Assembly: GCF_022836475.1 (NCBI RefSeq)
Contig: NZ_BQXH01000009.1
Coordinates: 1-64,000 of the forward strand
Length of the DNA stretch: 64,000 nucleotides
Reading direction: 5' to 3'
From: Ligilactobacillus pabuli
GTDB lineage: Bacteria; Bacillota; Bacilli; Lactobacillales; Lactobacillaceae
The notes below the pieces were generated by a model that made no database searches, had not been told where the DNA came from, and worked only from the letters and a program-made list of their open reading frames with translations. A program made the translations under genes and the position numbers. Shown here piece after piece: positions 15,420 to 23,598 of the stretch. The first letter of the stretch is position 1; the number at the start of each line of letters is the position of its first letter.

Positions 15420-17060
15420 ATGAATAAATATTTTGCATATTTTGGCAAACTAGCGGTGACAGCCGCGGCAGTACTAACTTTGGCTGCTTGTGGTAAAGGG
15501 ACGTCCAACCAAGCTGAAGATACTCAGAAAAATGAAGTTAATTTAAGTACTTCATCTGAGATCTCAATTATGGATCCTTCAAAGGCAGAAGAATCTGTAG
15601 CGTTGACGCAGTTATATCATACTGGTGAAGGACTGTATCGTTTGGGCAAGGAAAGTAAGCTTGAAAATGCCTTAGCCAAAAGTTCTGAAGTTTCAAAAGA
15701 TGGTTTAACTTATACCTTTAACTTACGAACAACTGACAAATGGTCCGATGGAACCCCGGTCACAGCCCAAGATTTTGTTTATGGCTGGCAACGGACGGCT
15801 GACCCACAGACTGCTTCTGGCTACTCATATTTGTTAGCCGGCATTAAGAATTACGAAGCGGTACAAAAAAAGCAGGTTAAGCCTGATCAATTAGGTGTTA
15901 AGGCGAACGGCAAAGACCAATTAGTTGTGACACTGGATAAGCCAGTTCCTTATTTCAAGGAATTGTTGGCATTTCCAACCTTCTTCCCACAACAGGAAAA
16001 AGCTGTTAAAAAATACGGCAAGGATTACGGAACATCTAGTGCTAAAATGACTGCCAATGGTCCTTTCAAACTTACAAAATGGCAGGGGACTAACGAAAAA
16101 TGGACATTAGTTAAAAATCCACAGTACTGGGATAAAAAGCATGTTCATTTAGACCGGATCAACATGCGGGTGATCAAGAGTCCGTCAACTGGTTATGATT
16201 TGTACCAGCAAAAGAAGTTAGACGTCACGACCTTGGATGGTTCACAAGTCCAAAACTTGAAGAATCGCAAGGACTATAAGACCTTTACTGGTGGTTCTAC
16301 GATGTATATGCATGTGAACCAGGCGAAGAATAAAGCTTTGCAAAACTTGAAGATCCGTCAGGCTTTATCACAAGCAATTGACCGTGACAAATTAGCCAAG
16401 AAGGTCTTACATGACGGTTCAACGGCATCAAAGGGCTTTGTTTCAACGAACTTCTATCATAATCCGAAGACTAACGCCGATTTCGCTGACGATGCTTACG
16501 TTAAGTCTGGGGTTGCCTATAATCCTAAACAGGCACAGAAATTATGGAAACAAGGCTTAAAAGAAGTTGGGATGACTTCCTTGAAGCTTAATGTCTTAGG
16601 CGATGATACTGATTCTAGCAAAAAGGTCGCAGAATACATTCAAAGTTCTTTGAGTGAACTACCTGGATTAACAGTTAGTGTCTCAAACATGCCTAAATTA
16701 AGCCGGATGTCTCGTGCTGATAATGGAAACTTTGATTTGGTAATTTCTAACTGGGGTGCTGATTTTGCCGACCCAATCAATTTCTTAGACTTGTTAACTT
16801 CGGATAATTCTTCCAATAGTGGTAAGTGGTCCAACAAGCAATATGATCAATTGATCGCACGTTCTGGCGCAGAAGATGCCAATAACAAACAGAAACGCTA
16901 TGAAGATTTAGTTAATGCGGAAAAGATTTTGATGCAAGAACAAGGAGTTATTCCATTGTATCAGCCAGCAACTGCTCAATTATGGCGGACTAACATTCAT
17001 GGTTATGTTTGGAATCCTGCTGGTATGAGTCAAGGCTGGAAAGAATTACGAGTTAAATAA
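15420..17060 (+). CDS. OppA-like peptide-binding lipoprotein
   Basis: A 546-residue SBP_bac_5 family protein. The signal peptide ends in lipobox LAAC (C24). The mature chain shows the family pattern: SIMDPSKAEESVALTQLYHTGEGLYR at the start, WSDGTPVTAQDFVYGWQR, GPFKLTKW, and ADFADPINFLDLL near the C-terminus. It binds oligopeptides for an Opp-type ABC importer, but no permease or ATPase genes are adjacent, so it probably serves a transporter encoded elsewhere. AGGAGG precedes the ATG. It is monocistronic, with its own promoter and terminator. A second, lipobox-less paralogue lies at 29086. Confidence 0.93.
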   Translation: MNKYFAYFGKLAVTAAAVLTLAACGKGTSNQAEDTQKNEVNLSTSSEISIMDPSKAEESVALTQLYHTGEGLYRLGKESKLENALAKSSEVSKDGLTYTFNLRTTDKWSDGTPVTAQDFVYGWQRTADPQTASGYSYLLAGIKNYEAVQKKQVKPDQLGVKANGKDQLVVTLDKPVPYFKELLAFPTFFPQQEKAVKKYGKDYGTSSAKMTANGPFKLTKWQGTNEKWTLVKNPQYWDKKHVHLDRINMRVIKSPSTGYDLYQQKKLDVTTLDGSQVQNLKNRKDYKTFTGGSTMYMHVNQAKNKALQNLKIRQALSQAIDRDKLAKKVLHDGSTASKGFVSTNFYHNPKTNADFADDAYVKSGVAYNPKQAQKLWKQGLKEVGMTSLKLNVLGDDTDSSKKVAEYIQSSLSELPGLTVSVSNMPKLSRMSRADNGNFDLVISNWGADFADPINFLDLLTSDNSSNSGKWSNKQYDQLIARSGAEDANNKQKRYEDLVNAEKILMQEQGVIPLYQPATAQLWRTNIHGYVWNPAGMSQGWKELRVK

Positions 17061-17087
17061 TTTAAGAGACATTCTAAAATAAAAAAC

Positions 17088-17145
17088 GAGCGTTAGAAAC
17101 CAAATTTGCTAAACAAGCAGATTGAATTTCTAGCGCTCATTTTTG
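17088..17145 (+). terminator. Terminator after the oppA-like gene
   Basis: GAGCGTTAGAAA pairs with TTTCTAGCGCTC (end near 17138), followed by ATTTTT. Confidence 0.8.
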
Positions 17146-17212
17146 TTGAGGATAACACTTGATTGTTTGCCCAAGAGAGTACATGATATAACCATCAACA
17201 AACAAAAATCGG

Positions 17213-17572
17213 GTGAAAAATGTAGCAATGAAAAGAAAATTTGGCTTAGCTTTATGTGCTGTGGTTGTCATAGTAGTTGCTTTTTTCTTTGTTTATTCAG
17301 ATAGTTATGTAGCGTTGGAACTGAATCACCAAATAAACACTATGATTGAAAAGAAAGAATATTCCAAACTGAAACAACTTGCGGCTGACAAACAGACTGC
17401 GGATTTTTTAGTTAATTTGAATCAAAAAACGCGGTGTAAGCAGACGTCTGATGCCCAAGGTGGAACCAGTCAGTCTCTTCACTATGCAACAGGACTTAAG
17501 GGAAAGACTGTTGGTGTGGAAATGAAACAGGAGAGCTTTCTTGAGTGGAAGGTTGTCCAAATATCTCGCTAA
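17213..17572 (+). CDS. Small membrane-anchored protein of unknown function
   Basis: Up to 119 residues. One hydrophobic helix near the N-terminus (residues 11-29) is followed by a soluble, probably extracellular part with a short helix-forming stretch. I recognise no family. The start is uncertain: a GTG at 17213 or an ATG at 17228 are both in frame and neither has a strong ribosome binding site. It lies between the oppA-like terminator and a shared terminator with corA, so it should be its own transcription unit. Confidence 0.6.
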   Translation: MKNVAMKRKFGLALCAVVVIVVAFFFVYSDSYVALELNHQINTMIEKKEYSKLKQLAADKQTADFLVNLNQKTRCKQTSDAQGGTSQSLHYATGLKGKTVGVEMKQESFLEWKVVQISR

Positions 17573-17624
17573 AGGCGAGTGGTGTTAATTAGTTGCTTCA
17601 CTAACTTAATTGAATCTATGCTAA

Positions 17625-17677
17625 AAAGCTAGTAGTTTAATGCAGAAAGTTCTGTTTCTGATTGAACTACTAGCTTT
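17625..17677. terminator. Bidirectional terminator before corA
   Basis: AAAGCTAGTAGTT and AACTACTAGCTTT are perfect 13-bp arms, with T-rich sequence on both outer sides. It sits between convergent genes. Confidence 0.8.
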
Positions 17678-17684
17678 ATTTGGT

Positions 17685-18605
17685 TTAAAGTTTATGCCGG
17701 AGTCTGAGACCAAGCAGTAAGAGTAGGGCAATTATTAAGGATAACAAAATAATCCCAAACCAGGCAGTAGAACTATGTGATCCGGGTAGTCTAACGTTCA
17801 TGCCGTAAAAACCGGTTAAAATCGTGGGGATGGTCAGTGCTAATGACCAAATGGTGAGGGTCTTCATGGTGTCGTTTAGGTTATTATTGGCAATCGTGTT
17901 GAAGGTATCACCAATCCGACCGACAACGGCTAATTCGGTTTCAATCATGCGTGCAACCTGTTCACCTTCAATAGTAACATCTTCTAAAATCGCTTTTTTA
18001 TCATCTAGCTCATCTTGACTTGTAGAAGTCGTGAAAAAGTGTGTTCGCGGTAGTTTATGAAACATCGTCAAATTTAGCTCACTGGCACTAGAAAAATATG
18101 ACAGAGTTTGTTGCAAGTGGGATAAGGAAACTAACTGCTTATTTTTGATCTCTTGATTAAGAACCTTGTCTAGCTGATTTCGCTGTTTAGTTAACTGATG
18201 CATGATTGGGACAAAACTATCCATTAAATCAAAGAGGACGGCAAAGAGTAACTCAGCTAGGTTATGTGCATGTTTGTGCAGATTTTTGGCGAGAATTTGG
18301 TCGAAACCAGATTCACCACTAGGATTAAAGGTAAAAAGTGCTTTTTCGTGCAACAGGAAGCCCACAGGCTGGGTAATATAACGTAGTCCAGTGCCCTGCA
18401 TGGCATGTGGAATTTGAACGATAAACAGTTCATCGCCGCTATCTTCATCGTAGACATAGTTCGGGCTTTCATCCCGGTCAATGACATAGTCGATCACTTC
18501 TTGAGTTAAGCCGTAGCGTCCCATTAGTTCAGCAATTTCGACGGGGGCTAGTTTGCTGGTTTGAATCAAAGTTAGTTCGTCAGGTAAATTTATTAGTTTT
18601 ATCAT
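17685..18605 (-). CDS. corA: CorA-family magnesium/divalent cation transporter
   Basis: About 306 residues with the long cytoplasmic helical funnel first and two membrane helices at the C-terminus. The channel signature YGMN is present in GFYGMNVRLPG between the two helices. It should conduct Mg2+ (possibly Co2+ or Ni2+) into the cell as a pentamer. I start at 18605 (MIKLINLPD) because GGAG lies about 7 bases upstream. An in-frame ATG at 18671 would add 22 residues without a ribosome binding site. The gene stands alone. Confidence 0.9.
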   Translation of the reverse strand: MIKLINLPDELTLIQTSKLAPVEIAELMGRYGLTQEVIDYVIDRDESPNYVYDEDSGDELFIVQIPHAMQGTGLRYITQPVGFLLHEKALFTFNPSGESGFDQILAKNLHKHAHNLAELLFAVLFDLMDSFVPIMHQLTKQRNQLDKVLNQEIKNKQLVSLSHLQQTLSYFSSASELNLTMFHKLPRTHFFTTSTSQDELDDKKAILEDVTIEGEQVARMIETELAVVGRIGDTFNTIANNNLNDTMKTLTIWSLALTIPTILTGFYGMNVRLPGSHSSTAWFGIILLSLIIALLLLLGLRLRHKL

Positions 18606-18784
18606 GTTAATTCTCCAATAGCTTGATTTAGTGCAATAGGGCAGAGGCTGTCTGACTAAAAAGGCGGTCAACTGCGAGCCAAAAATTGCTTGGCATATTA
18701 GTTAAGTGTAAGGGGTATTGGGAAAAAACACAAAGTAAGTGGGTTAATTTTTTCCTTTTTGCGTAAAGACCAACTATGATTTAA

Positions 18785-18829
18785 GACTAAAAACGACCTT
18801 CACCGTTAAAATGGGGGTCGTTTTTAGTC
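18785..18829. terminator. Perfect hairpin with terminator features
   Basis: GACTAAAAACGACC (18785-18798) and GGTCGTTTTTAGTC (18816-18829) are exact 14-bp arms. It directly adjoins palindromic repeat E1, with which its right arm overlaps by a few bases. Confidence 0.6.
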
Positions 18830-18946
18830 GAGTTTCTAAAACCAGAACTCTCTGCCCATCTAAGCCTAGTCTTCAATGCCAAAAGCGCATTAAAGTTCAG
18901 GCTCCGATGGTGCTCAAGTTCTCCCGGTTTGTTCCACTCTGTGATT
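18826..18946 (+). repeat. Long palindromic repeat, copy E1
   Basis: Outer arms AAACC-AGAAC and GTTCTCCC-GGTTT, different from E2 but complementary. Centre AATGCCAAAAGCGCATT. Confidence 0.78.
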
Positions 18947-18949
18947 ATT

Positions 18950-19070
18950 AGTCGGGTTCCGTGAAACAGAAAGTTCCGCCTATCCAAACCAGGGGTCAAT
19001 GCCTAAACCGCATTAACTCCCCGGTCCCGGTAGTGTACGCTTTCTCCCGCCTCACTCCACCCTGTGATTT
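18950..19070 (+). repeat. Long palindromic repeat, copy E2
   Basis: Outer arms GTGAAAC-AGAAAG and CTTTCTCCC-GCCTCAC; inner arms CCAGGGG and CTCCCCGG; centre AATGCCTAAACCGCATT. Its last base is directly followed by the stop codon of the minus-strand glycosidase gene (19071-19073). Confidence 0.8.
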
Positions 19071-21698
19071 TTACCAGCCTTGATTGTTAGCGGTAAATGT
19101 TGTTTGAACATTTGCTGGTGTGTATGACTTAACTGCTACATGATATTTTTGTGCAAATCTGTCACTATTCATGATCACGGTTAGAACGCGGGCAGCGGAG
19201 ACTTTCAAATTAGTCATTGTTGCTGGGTGTGTTCTAGCGTTGAGCGCCAACATTCCTTGTGACCCGCCAGGCATGATCAAATCATTCCCCGCATTGATGA
19301 CGTCTTGTGGACGAGTGACACCTGGTAAGCTGATCCAGTCAGTCATCACTGTGCCGTTATAGCCCCATTCATCACGTAAAATATCAGTTAACAAATCATG
19401 GTTGGTGGCAGTATATTTGTCATTCAGCTTGTTATATGAGGACATAATAAACTGTGGCTGACTATCTGAAACTGCGATTTGGAAGCCGCGCAAGTAGATT
19501 TGTCGTAATGCCTGTTCACCGATGATGCTATTTGAAAGCATGCGATTGGCTTCTTGATTGTTAGCCGCAAAATGTTTGATCGTTACACCAATTCCGGGAG
19601 TTGCTTGAACACCACGAGTTTCTGCGGTCGCTGAAATTCCAGCAATTAATGGATCCTCTGAGAAATATTCAAAGTTTCGTCCACCAAGTGGGTTTCTTTG
19701 GATATTCATTCCTGGTGCGAGCCAAGTTGTGACGCCAAATTCACTCATTTCCTTAGCTGTCGCTTGTCCCATTTGATAGATTTGTTGGGGTTCCCAGGTC
19801 TGTGCAACTAAAGTTCCGATTGGCCAGGCAGTTGCGTAGTTATAGTAGGTCACACCATCTTTTTCATAACTTTGTGGTAACCGTAAACCGGCGGGCCCGT
19901 CTGAACTGACAGTAGCTGGGATGCCTAAAGTTTGGTCATAATCGTCTGTGGTTTGTCCGGCGGCTCCCGGTAAAAGCTTAGATTCGCCGCCAAATACGCC
20001 ACCGATCCCAATCATATGCAAGAGTGACTCACGGCCGGATTTTGTCAGTGGATCAAGTGTTCCTTCCACAATTTGTGAAAGCTGAGTCTGATTCAAACCA
20101 TTGACGAAGTCTTTCATCGAGATTTTGCCGTCGTAAACATCTTTTAAAGTTTTACCTTGGCTATTTTTGGACCCAAAGGCAAAGTCGGGTGCTCTAAATG
20201 TTTGTGCTTTTTGGACTGCTAGCTGTTGGCCGGCTTTAATTGAACCTGTGCTTAAACTAATAGTGGGTGCGGCTGCAATCTCGGTTTTTTGTGTGGCAGG
20301 AGTATAAGTATTATTGCTCCCTTTGAGCTGAGTCGGATCAAATTTAGGGGCAGATTCACTGGACAAAGTTTGGGTAGTTACGTCATTTGGTAAGTCCATT
20401 TTAGCGACAACGTGGGTGTTGCGTGAACTGTTCCCTAAGCGTAAGAGATATTGACCTTTAAATAATTTGTAAGCATGATAATGGGTATCATAGCTGGCCA
20501 TATTTTTTAGTGGAAAACTTAGTGTGACTTTCTGTGAGGCCCCAGGCGCTAAATTGTTAGTTTTCACGTAGGCTCCTAGCTCCTGAAAGGCAGCTGGGAC
20601 GGTGCTGTGCGGAACTGAGTAGTAGAGCTGAACGACTTCTTTGCCAGAATACTTAGTTCCTGTATTTTTGACGGTCGAAGCGAGCGAAACTTGGCCATTT
20701 TCAACCGTTGCTTTTGTGGCCTTGATGTCAAAGTCTGTATAGGATTGACCGTAGCCAAATTCATATTGAGGCGTGACGTTATAGGAATCAAAATAACGGT
20801 AACCGACGTAGATCCCATCTGTGTATCTTTCTGTCAGCGAGTTCAAATCATTATCAGAAAACTTTTTGGAACTTGGATAGTCCGAATAATTCTTGGCCCA
20901 GGTCGCTGTTAGCTTGCCAGCAGGAGTTTCTTTACCAGCAATTAGATTAGCTGCGGCTGTTCCAGTATTTTGGCCCCCTTGGGAAACAAGCAGAACGCTG
21001 TCTAATTGGAAAATTTCATTGATAAAGTTAGTATCGATCTGTGCACCGACATTTAATAAAACCACACTGTGCTGGTAATGCTGTGCCATTTTTTGAATAT
21101 TTTGTTTCTCATTAGCAGTTAACTGGTAGTCACCTTGGATGTTCTTACGGTCGATTCCTTCACCAGCTGCACGTGAGATGACGTAGATCCCAGTTTCTGC
21201 TGGAGCACTAGCAAAATCTTGGTCTGATAAAGCCGGATCACGATATTTAAAGGAACCGAGCAGTTCACTATTGCCCGTTTTAGACTTCTTTTGGTCGTAG
21301 TCGGTTTTGATTTTGTTTAACCAGTTTTCCGAAGAGATTTGATAACCTGCAGTTTTTAAGCCGCGCCAAATATTGATTGGATCTCGTGAACTAACACTCC
21401 CCGAACCACTACCACCATAGTATGTTCCATATGCGCCGGCACCGAACAAAGCAATTTTTTGTTGGGGACTAATGGGTAAGGCGTTGTTATTGTTTTTAAG
21501 TAAGACCATCCCATTTTGTGCAATTTGTGTTGCTAGCTGAGAATTACTTTGTTCCACCGCAGTGGGTTGCGGATCTGTAACCAGCGCTTGCACCTGCAAG
21601 TGACCAATGTCTAGACTTGTTCCGGCAGAAAAGCCTCCCAGGACACCAGCGACGGTTAAGAAAAAGAGTTTCTTTTTGCTTGCTGCTTTTAGGTTCAT
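19071..21698 (-). CDS. Secreted glycoside hydrolase family 3 enzyme with swapped domain order
   Basis: An 875-residue beta-glucosidase/beta-xylosidase-type enzyme. After a Sec signal (about residues 1-35, ending near VQA) comes the domain normally found C-terminal (NGMVLLKNNNNALPIS, residues about 60-270). A fibronectin III-like domain follows (about 295-430), and last the TIM barrel (about 490-870). The barrel carries SDGPAGLR, KHFAANNQEANR and VMTDW, whose D787 is the expected nucleophile. This permuted order is known in a minority of GH3 enzymes from gut bacteria. A divergent AraC-type gene shares its promoter region and probably controls it. No LPXTG anchor is seen, so the enzyme is probably released or membrane-held by its signal. 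Confidence 0.88.
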   Translation of the reverse strand: MNLKAASKKKLFFLTVAGVLGGFSAGTSLDIGHLQVQALVTDPQPTAVEQSNSQLATQIAQNGMVLLKNNNNALPISPQQKIALFGAGAYGTYYGGSGSGSVSSRDPINIWRGLKTAGYQISSENWLNKIKTDYDQKKSKTGNSELLGSFKYRDPALSDQDFASAPAETGIYVISRAAGEGIDRKNIQGDYQLTANEKQNIQKMAQHYQHSVVLLNVGAQIDTNFINEIFQLDSVLLVSQGGQNTGTAAANLIAGKETPAGKLTATWAKNYSDYPSSKKFSDNDLNSLTERYTDGIYVGYRYFDSYNVTPQYEFGYGQSYTDFDIKATKATVENGQVSLASTVKNTGTKYSGKEVVQLYYSVPHSTVPAAFQELGAYVKTNNLAPGASQKVTLSFPLKNMASYDTHYHAYKLFKGQYLLRLGNSSRNTHVVAKMDLPNDVTTQTLSSESAPKFDPTQLKGSNNTYTPATQKTEIAAAPTISLSTGSIKAGQQLAVQKAQTFRAPDFAFGSKNSQGKTLKDVYDGKISMKDFVNGLNQTQLSQIVEGTLDPLTKSGRESLLHMIGIGGVFGGESKLLPGAAGQTTDDYDQTLGIPATVSSDGPAGLRLPQSYEKDGVTYYNYATAWPIGTLVAQTWEPQQIYQMGQATAKEMSEFGVTTWLAPGMNIQRNPLGGRNFEYFSEDPLIAGISATAETRGVQATPGIGVTIKHFAANNQEANRMLSNSIIGEQALRQIYLRGFQIAVSDSQPQFIMSSYNKLNDKYTATNHDLLTDILRDEWGYNGTVMTDWISLPGVTRPQDVINAGNDLIMPGGSQGMLALNARTHPATMTNLKVSAARVLTVIMNSDRFAQKYHVAVKSYTPANVQTTFTANNQGW

Positions 21699-21834
21699 TG
21701 AATGCCATCTCCTTTGGTTGATTTTAACGAAAATTCGCTTCTCTAGTTCTTATTATGCAAAGGTTAGTGAAGAATTACTTGTATTTTCTAACCTAAATTG
21801 GTATATAATTAACTTGTTGAAAGGGGTTACAAAA

Positions 21835-22941
21835 ATGAATGAAACTGACTTTTACTTTGTGGAGCAGTTACACCAAATCTCACAACTATCATTTTTTGTT
21901 TATGATAACCACAGGAATTTACTTAAAGGTTTTAAACCGGTGATCAGTCCTGATTTCCCACAGCAGTATTTGAAAAGAGCCGTTCAACAGCAGAAGATCA
22001 CGATTTATAGTGTTAAAAATGGTGGTTGCTTTACGGCAGTGGGGTTAAACGATGGCAAGCTGCTCGTGATTTGGCAAGCGCCGAGTCGGTTGGTACAGCT
22101 GTCGGTTGAAAAACAAGCAAGTTGTCGGGTTAAGGCGGCACTTCAACTCTGCTATTTCAATTTTTACCACAAAAGGTTATTTGATCAACAAATCAATTTT
22201 TTAAGTGAGAGCCCGCCAGTGAACCAAATCTATCAGCAGACACCAGAAACTCAAAGAGACGTGTTAGCTCATAGTGATTATTTGCTTGAAACTAAGGCAT
22301 TTGAGGCGATTCAAAATGGAAATTTAAGTGAATTTCAGTTGCGACTTAACCAGCTGTTACAAAGTGGAAAGCCGGGAACCTTGGTCCCAGAAAATGAAGT
22401 GCGTAACATGAAGGATGTCATGATCACGGGGATCACTTTGTTAACCAGAGCGGTGATCAAGGGTGGGATGCTGCCTGAAATTGCGTATGAAATGAGCGAC
22501 ATTTCAATTCAAAATCTTGAAAAACTAAGCAGTGTGCCGGAAGTGATTACATATATGAAACAACTCCCGGAAGCTTTTATTGAAAAACTTCAGGCAACTA
22601 CTAAATATGCGAACGTGCCAGTAGTTTTTGCGATTCAAGAATATGTTTTTAAACATCTGACAGAAAAAATTACCTTGGACGACCTGGCAACGGCGGTTGG
22701 TTATTCGAAAAATTATCTGACACGGTTATTTAAGGACAAGACTGGTTTGACAATTTCATCATATATTCGGCGACAAAAGATGCTCGAAGCCAAAAACCAA
22801 CTAGCATCAACTAATCGTCCAATTTCTAAAATTGCGGTAGATTTAGGCTTTGTAGATCAAAGTCACTTAACCAAAGTCTTCAACCACTATGAAAAAATGA
22901 CCCCGCAGGAGTACCGCAAACAATGTCGGTTGCTGGAATAA
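21835..22941 (+). CDS. AraC-family transcriptional regulator
   Basis: About 368 residues. The C-terminal 100 residues are the two AraC helix-turn-helix motifs (ITLDDLATAVGYSKNYLTRLFKDKTG and PISKIAVDLGFVDQSHLTKVFNHYEKMTPQEYRK). The N-terminal 250 residues are a YsiA/YesN-like sensing region without recognisable catalytic motifs. The ATG at 21835 follows AAGGGG by about 9 bases; longer in-frame starts run back into the divergent gene. A -10 TATAAT-like box lies about 30 bases upstream. Position and orientation suggest it activates the secreted GH3 enzyme in response to a plant-derived sugar; this is an inference. Confidence 0.9.
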   Translation: MNETDFYFVEQLHQISQLSFFVYDNHRNLLKGFKPVISPDFPQQYLKRAVQQQKITIYSVKNGGCFTAVGLNDGKLLVIWQAPSRLVQLSVEKQASCRVKAALQLCYFNFYHKRLFDQQINFLSESPPVNQIYQQTPETQRDVLAHSDYLLETKAFEAIQNGNLSEFQLRLNQLLQSGKPGTLVPENEVRNMKDVMITGITLLTRAVIKGGMLPEIAYEMSDISIQNLEKLSSVPEVITYMKQLPEAFIEKLQATTKYANVPVVFAIQEYVFKHLTEKITLDDLATAVGYSKNYLTRLFKDKTGLTISSYIRRQKMLEAKNQLASTNRPISKIAVDLGFVDQSHLTKVFNHYEKMTPQEYRKQCRLLE

Positions 22942-22980
22942 TAAAAATAGATGAGCAAACCGCCTAAAAATGGAACGATG

Positions 22981-23005
22981 GACCGTGTTGCAACGGTCTA
23001 TTTTT
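22981..23005 (+). terminator. Terminator of the AraC-type gene
   Basis: GACCGT and ACGGTC flank a six-base loop and are followed by TATTTTT. Confidence 0.7.
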
Positions 23006-23125
23006 GTGCAAATATTTGAGATATATCGTATACAATATTTGTTTTGGTTAAGCTTAAAAGATTAATATCTGGTTAAAAAAGGCGTTAAGTCGTGATTTGT
23101 GCGCAAAAAAATTAAAATCAAGTAT

Positions 23126-23158
23126 AAATTTAATTTATGTTATATATAAATTAAATTT
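23126..23158. repeat. AT-rich perfect inverted repeat
   Basis: AAATTTAATTTAT and ATAAATTAAATTT are exact 13-bp arms around a 7-base loop. It has no T tail, so an operator or cruciform is as likely as a terminator. Confidence 0.6.
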
Positions 23159-23188
23159 CAAAAATCGGGATAAAACTCCTTCACTAAA

Positions 23189-23202
23189 AGAAAGCGCTAT
23201 CA
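23189..23202. promoter_or_regulatory. cre-like CcpA site
   Basis: AGAAAGCGCTATCA matches TGNAANCGNTNNCA at all fixed positions except the first. Confidence 0.55.
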
Positions 23203-23397
23203 AATAATTTGGATGGAATTTCGCTAGGAACCAGTAATTTTCACAAGTGAGACGTTTCACATGTAAAAATGATTGCGACCGAATTGTATCTTTGTTTTTA
23301 GTTATTAAAAATAAGCAAAGATAACTAAAAAATTTGACCAAAAAAATTATCAAAAAAAGCCCCACAGCCTCCGAAAAGTGTGGTAATATTCAGTTGT

Positions 23398-23411
23398 TGA
23401 ATGCGTTTACA
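23398..23411. promoter_or_regulatory. cre-like CcpA site
   Basis: TGAATGCGTTTACA matches the cre consensus except at position 5. Confidence 0.45.
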
Positions 23412-23598
23412 ACTATATGAAAACAATCATTTAAGCTAGAAAGTTCTAGCAGAGCTTAAGTAAATATTTTTCAATATATTGCAAAGATGTTATTTATACA
23501 TAACAAAAATGCAATTAAAATTAGTGAAATAGGGATTGATTTTCACAGAGTTCGTGAAGGCTTTAGTTTTAAATATTATTTAAGGCGGTGATAGCTCC

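Larger units (their letters stand above)
23006..23598. other. Long regulatory gap before the dehydrogenase operon
   Basis: No gene is seen. It holds a perfect 13-bp inverted repeat (23126-23158), cre-like sites at 23189-23202 and 23398-23411, and a near-palindrome GTGAGACGTTTCAC at 23247-23260. The leader of the operon probably starts in the last 200 bases. Confidence 0.5.

Noticed and set aside
18787-18999. 70-codon minus-strand frame
   Set aside because: Lies wholly in a terminator hairpin and palindromic repeats E1/E2.
23135-23365. 76-codon minus-strand frame in the gap before the E3 gene
   Set aside because: AT-rich, no ribosome binding site, crosses the inverted repeat and cre site, and has no recognisable domain.
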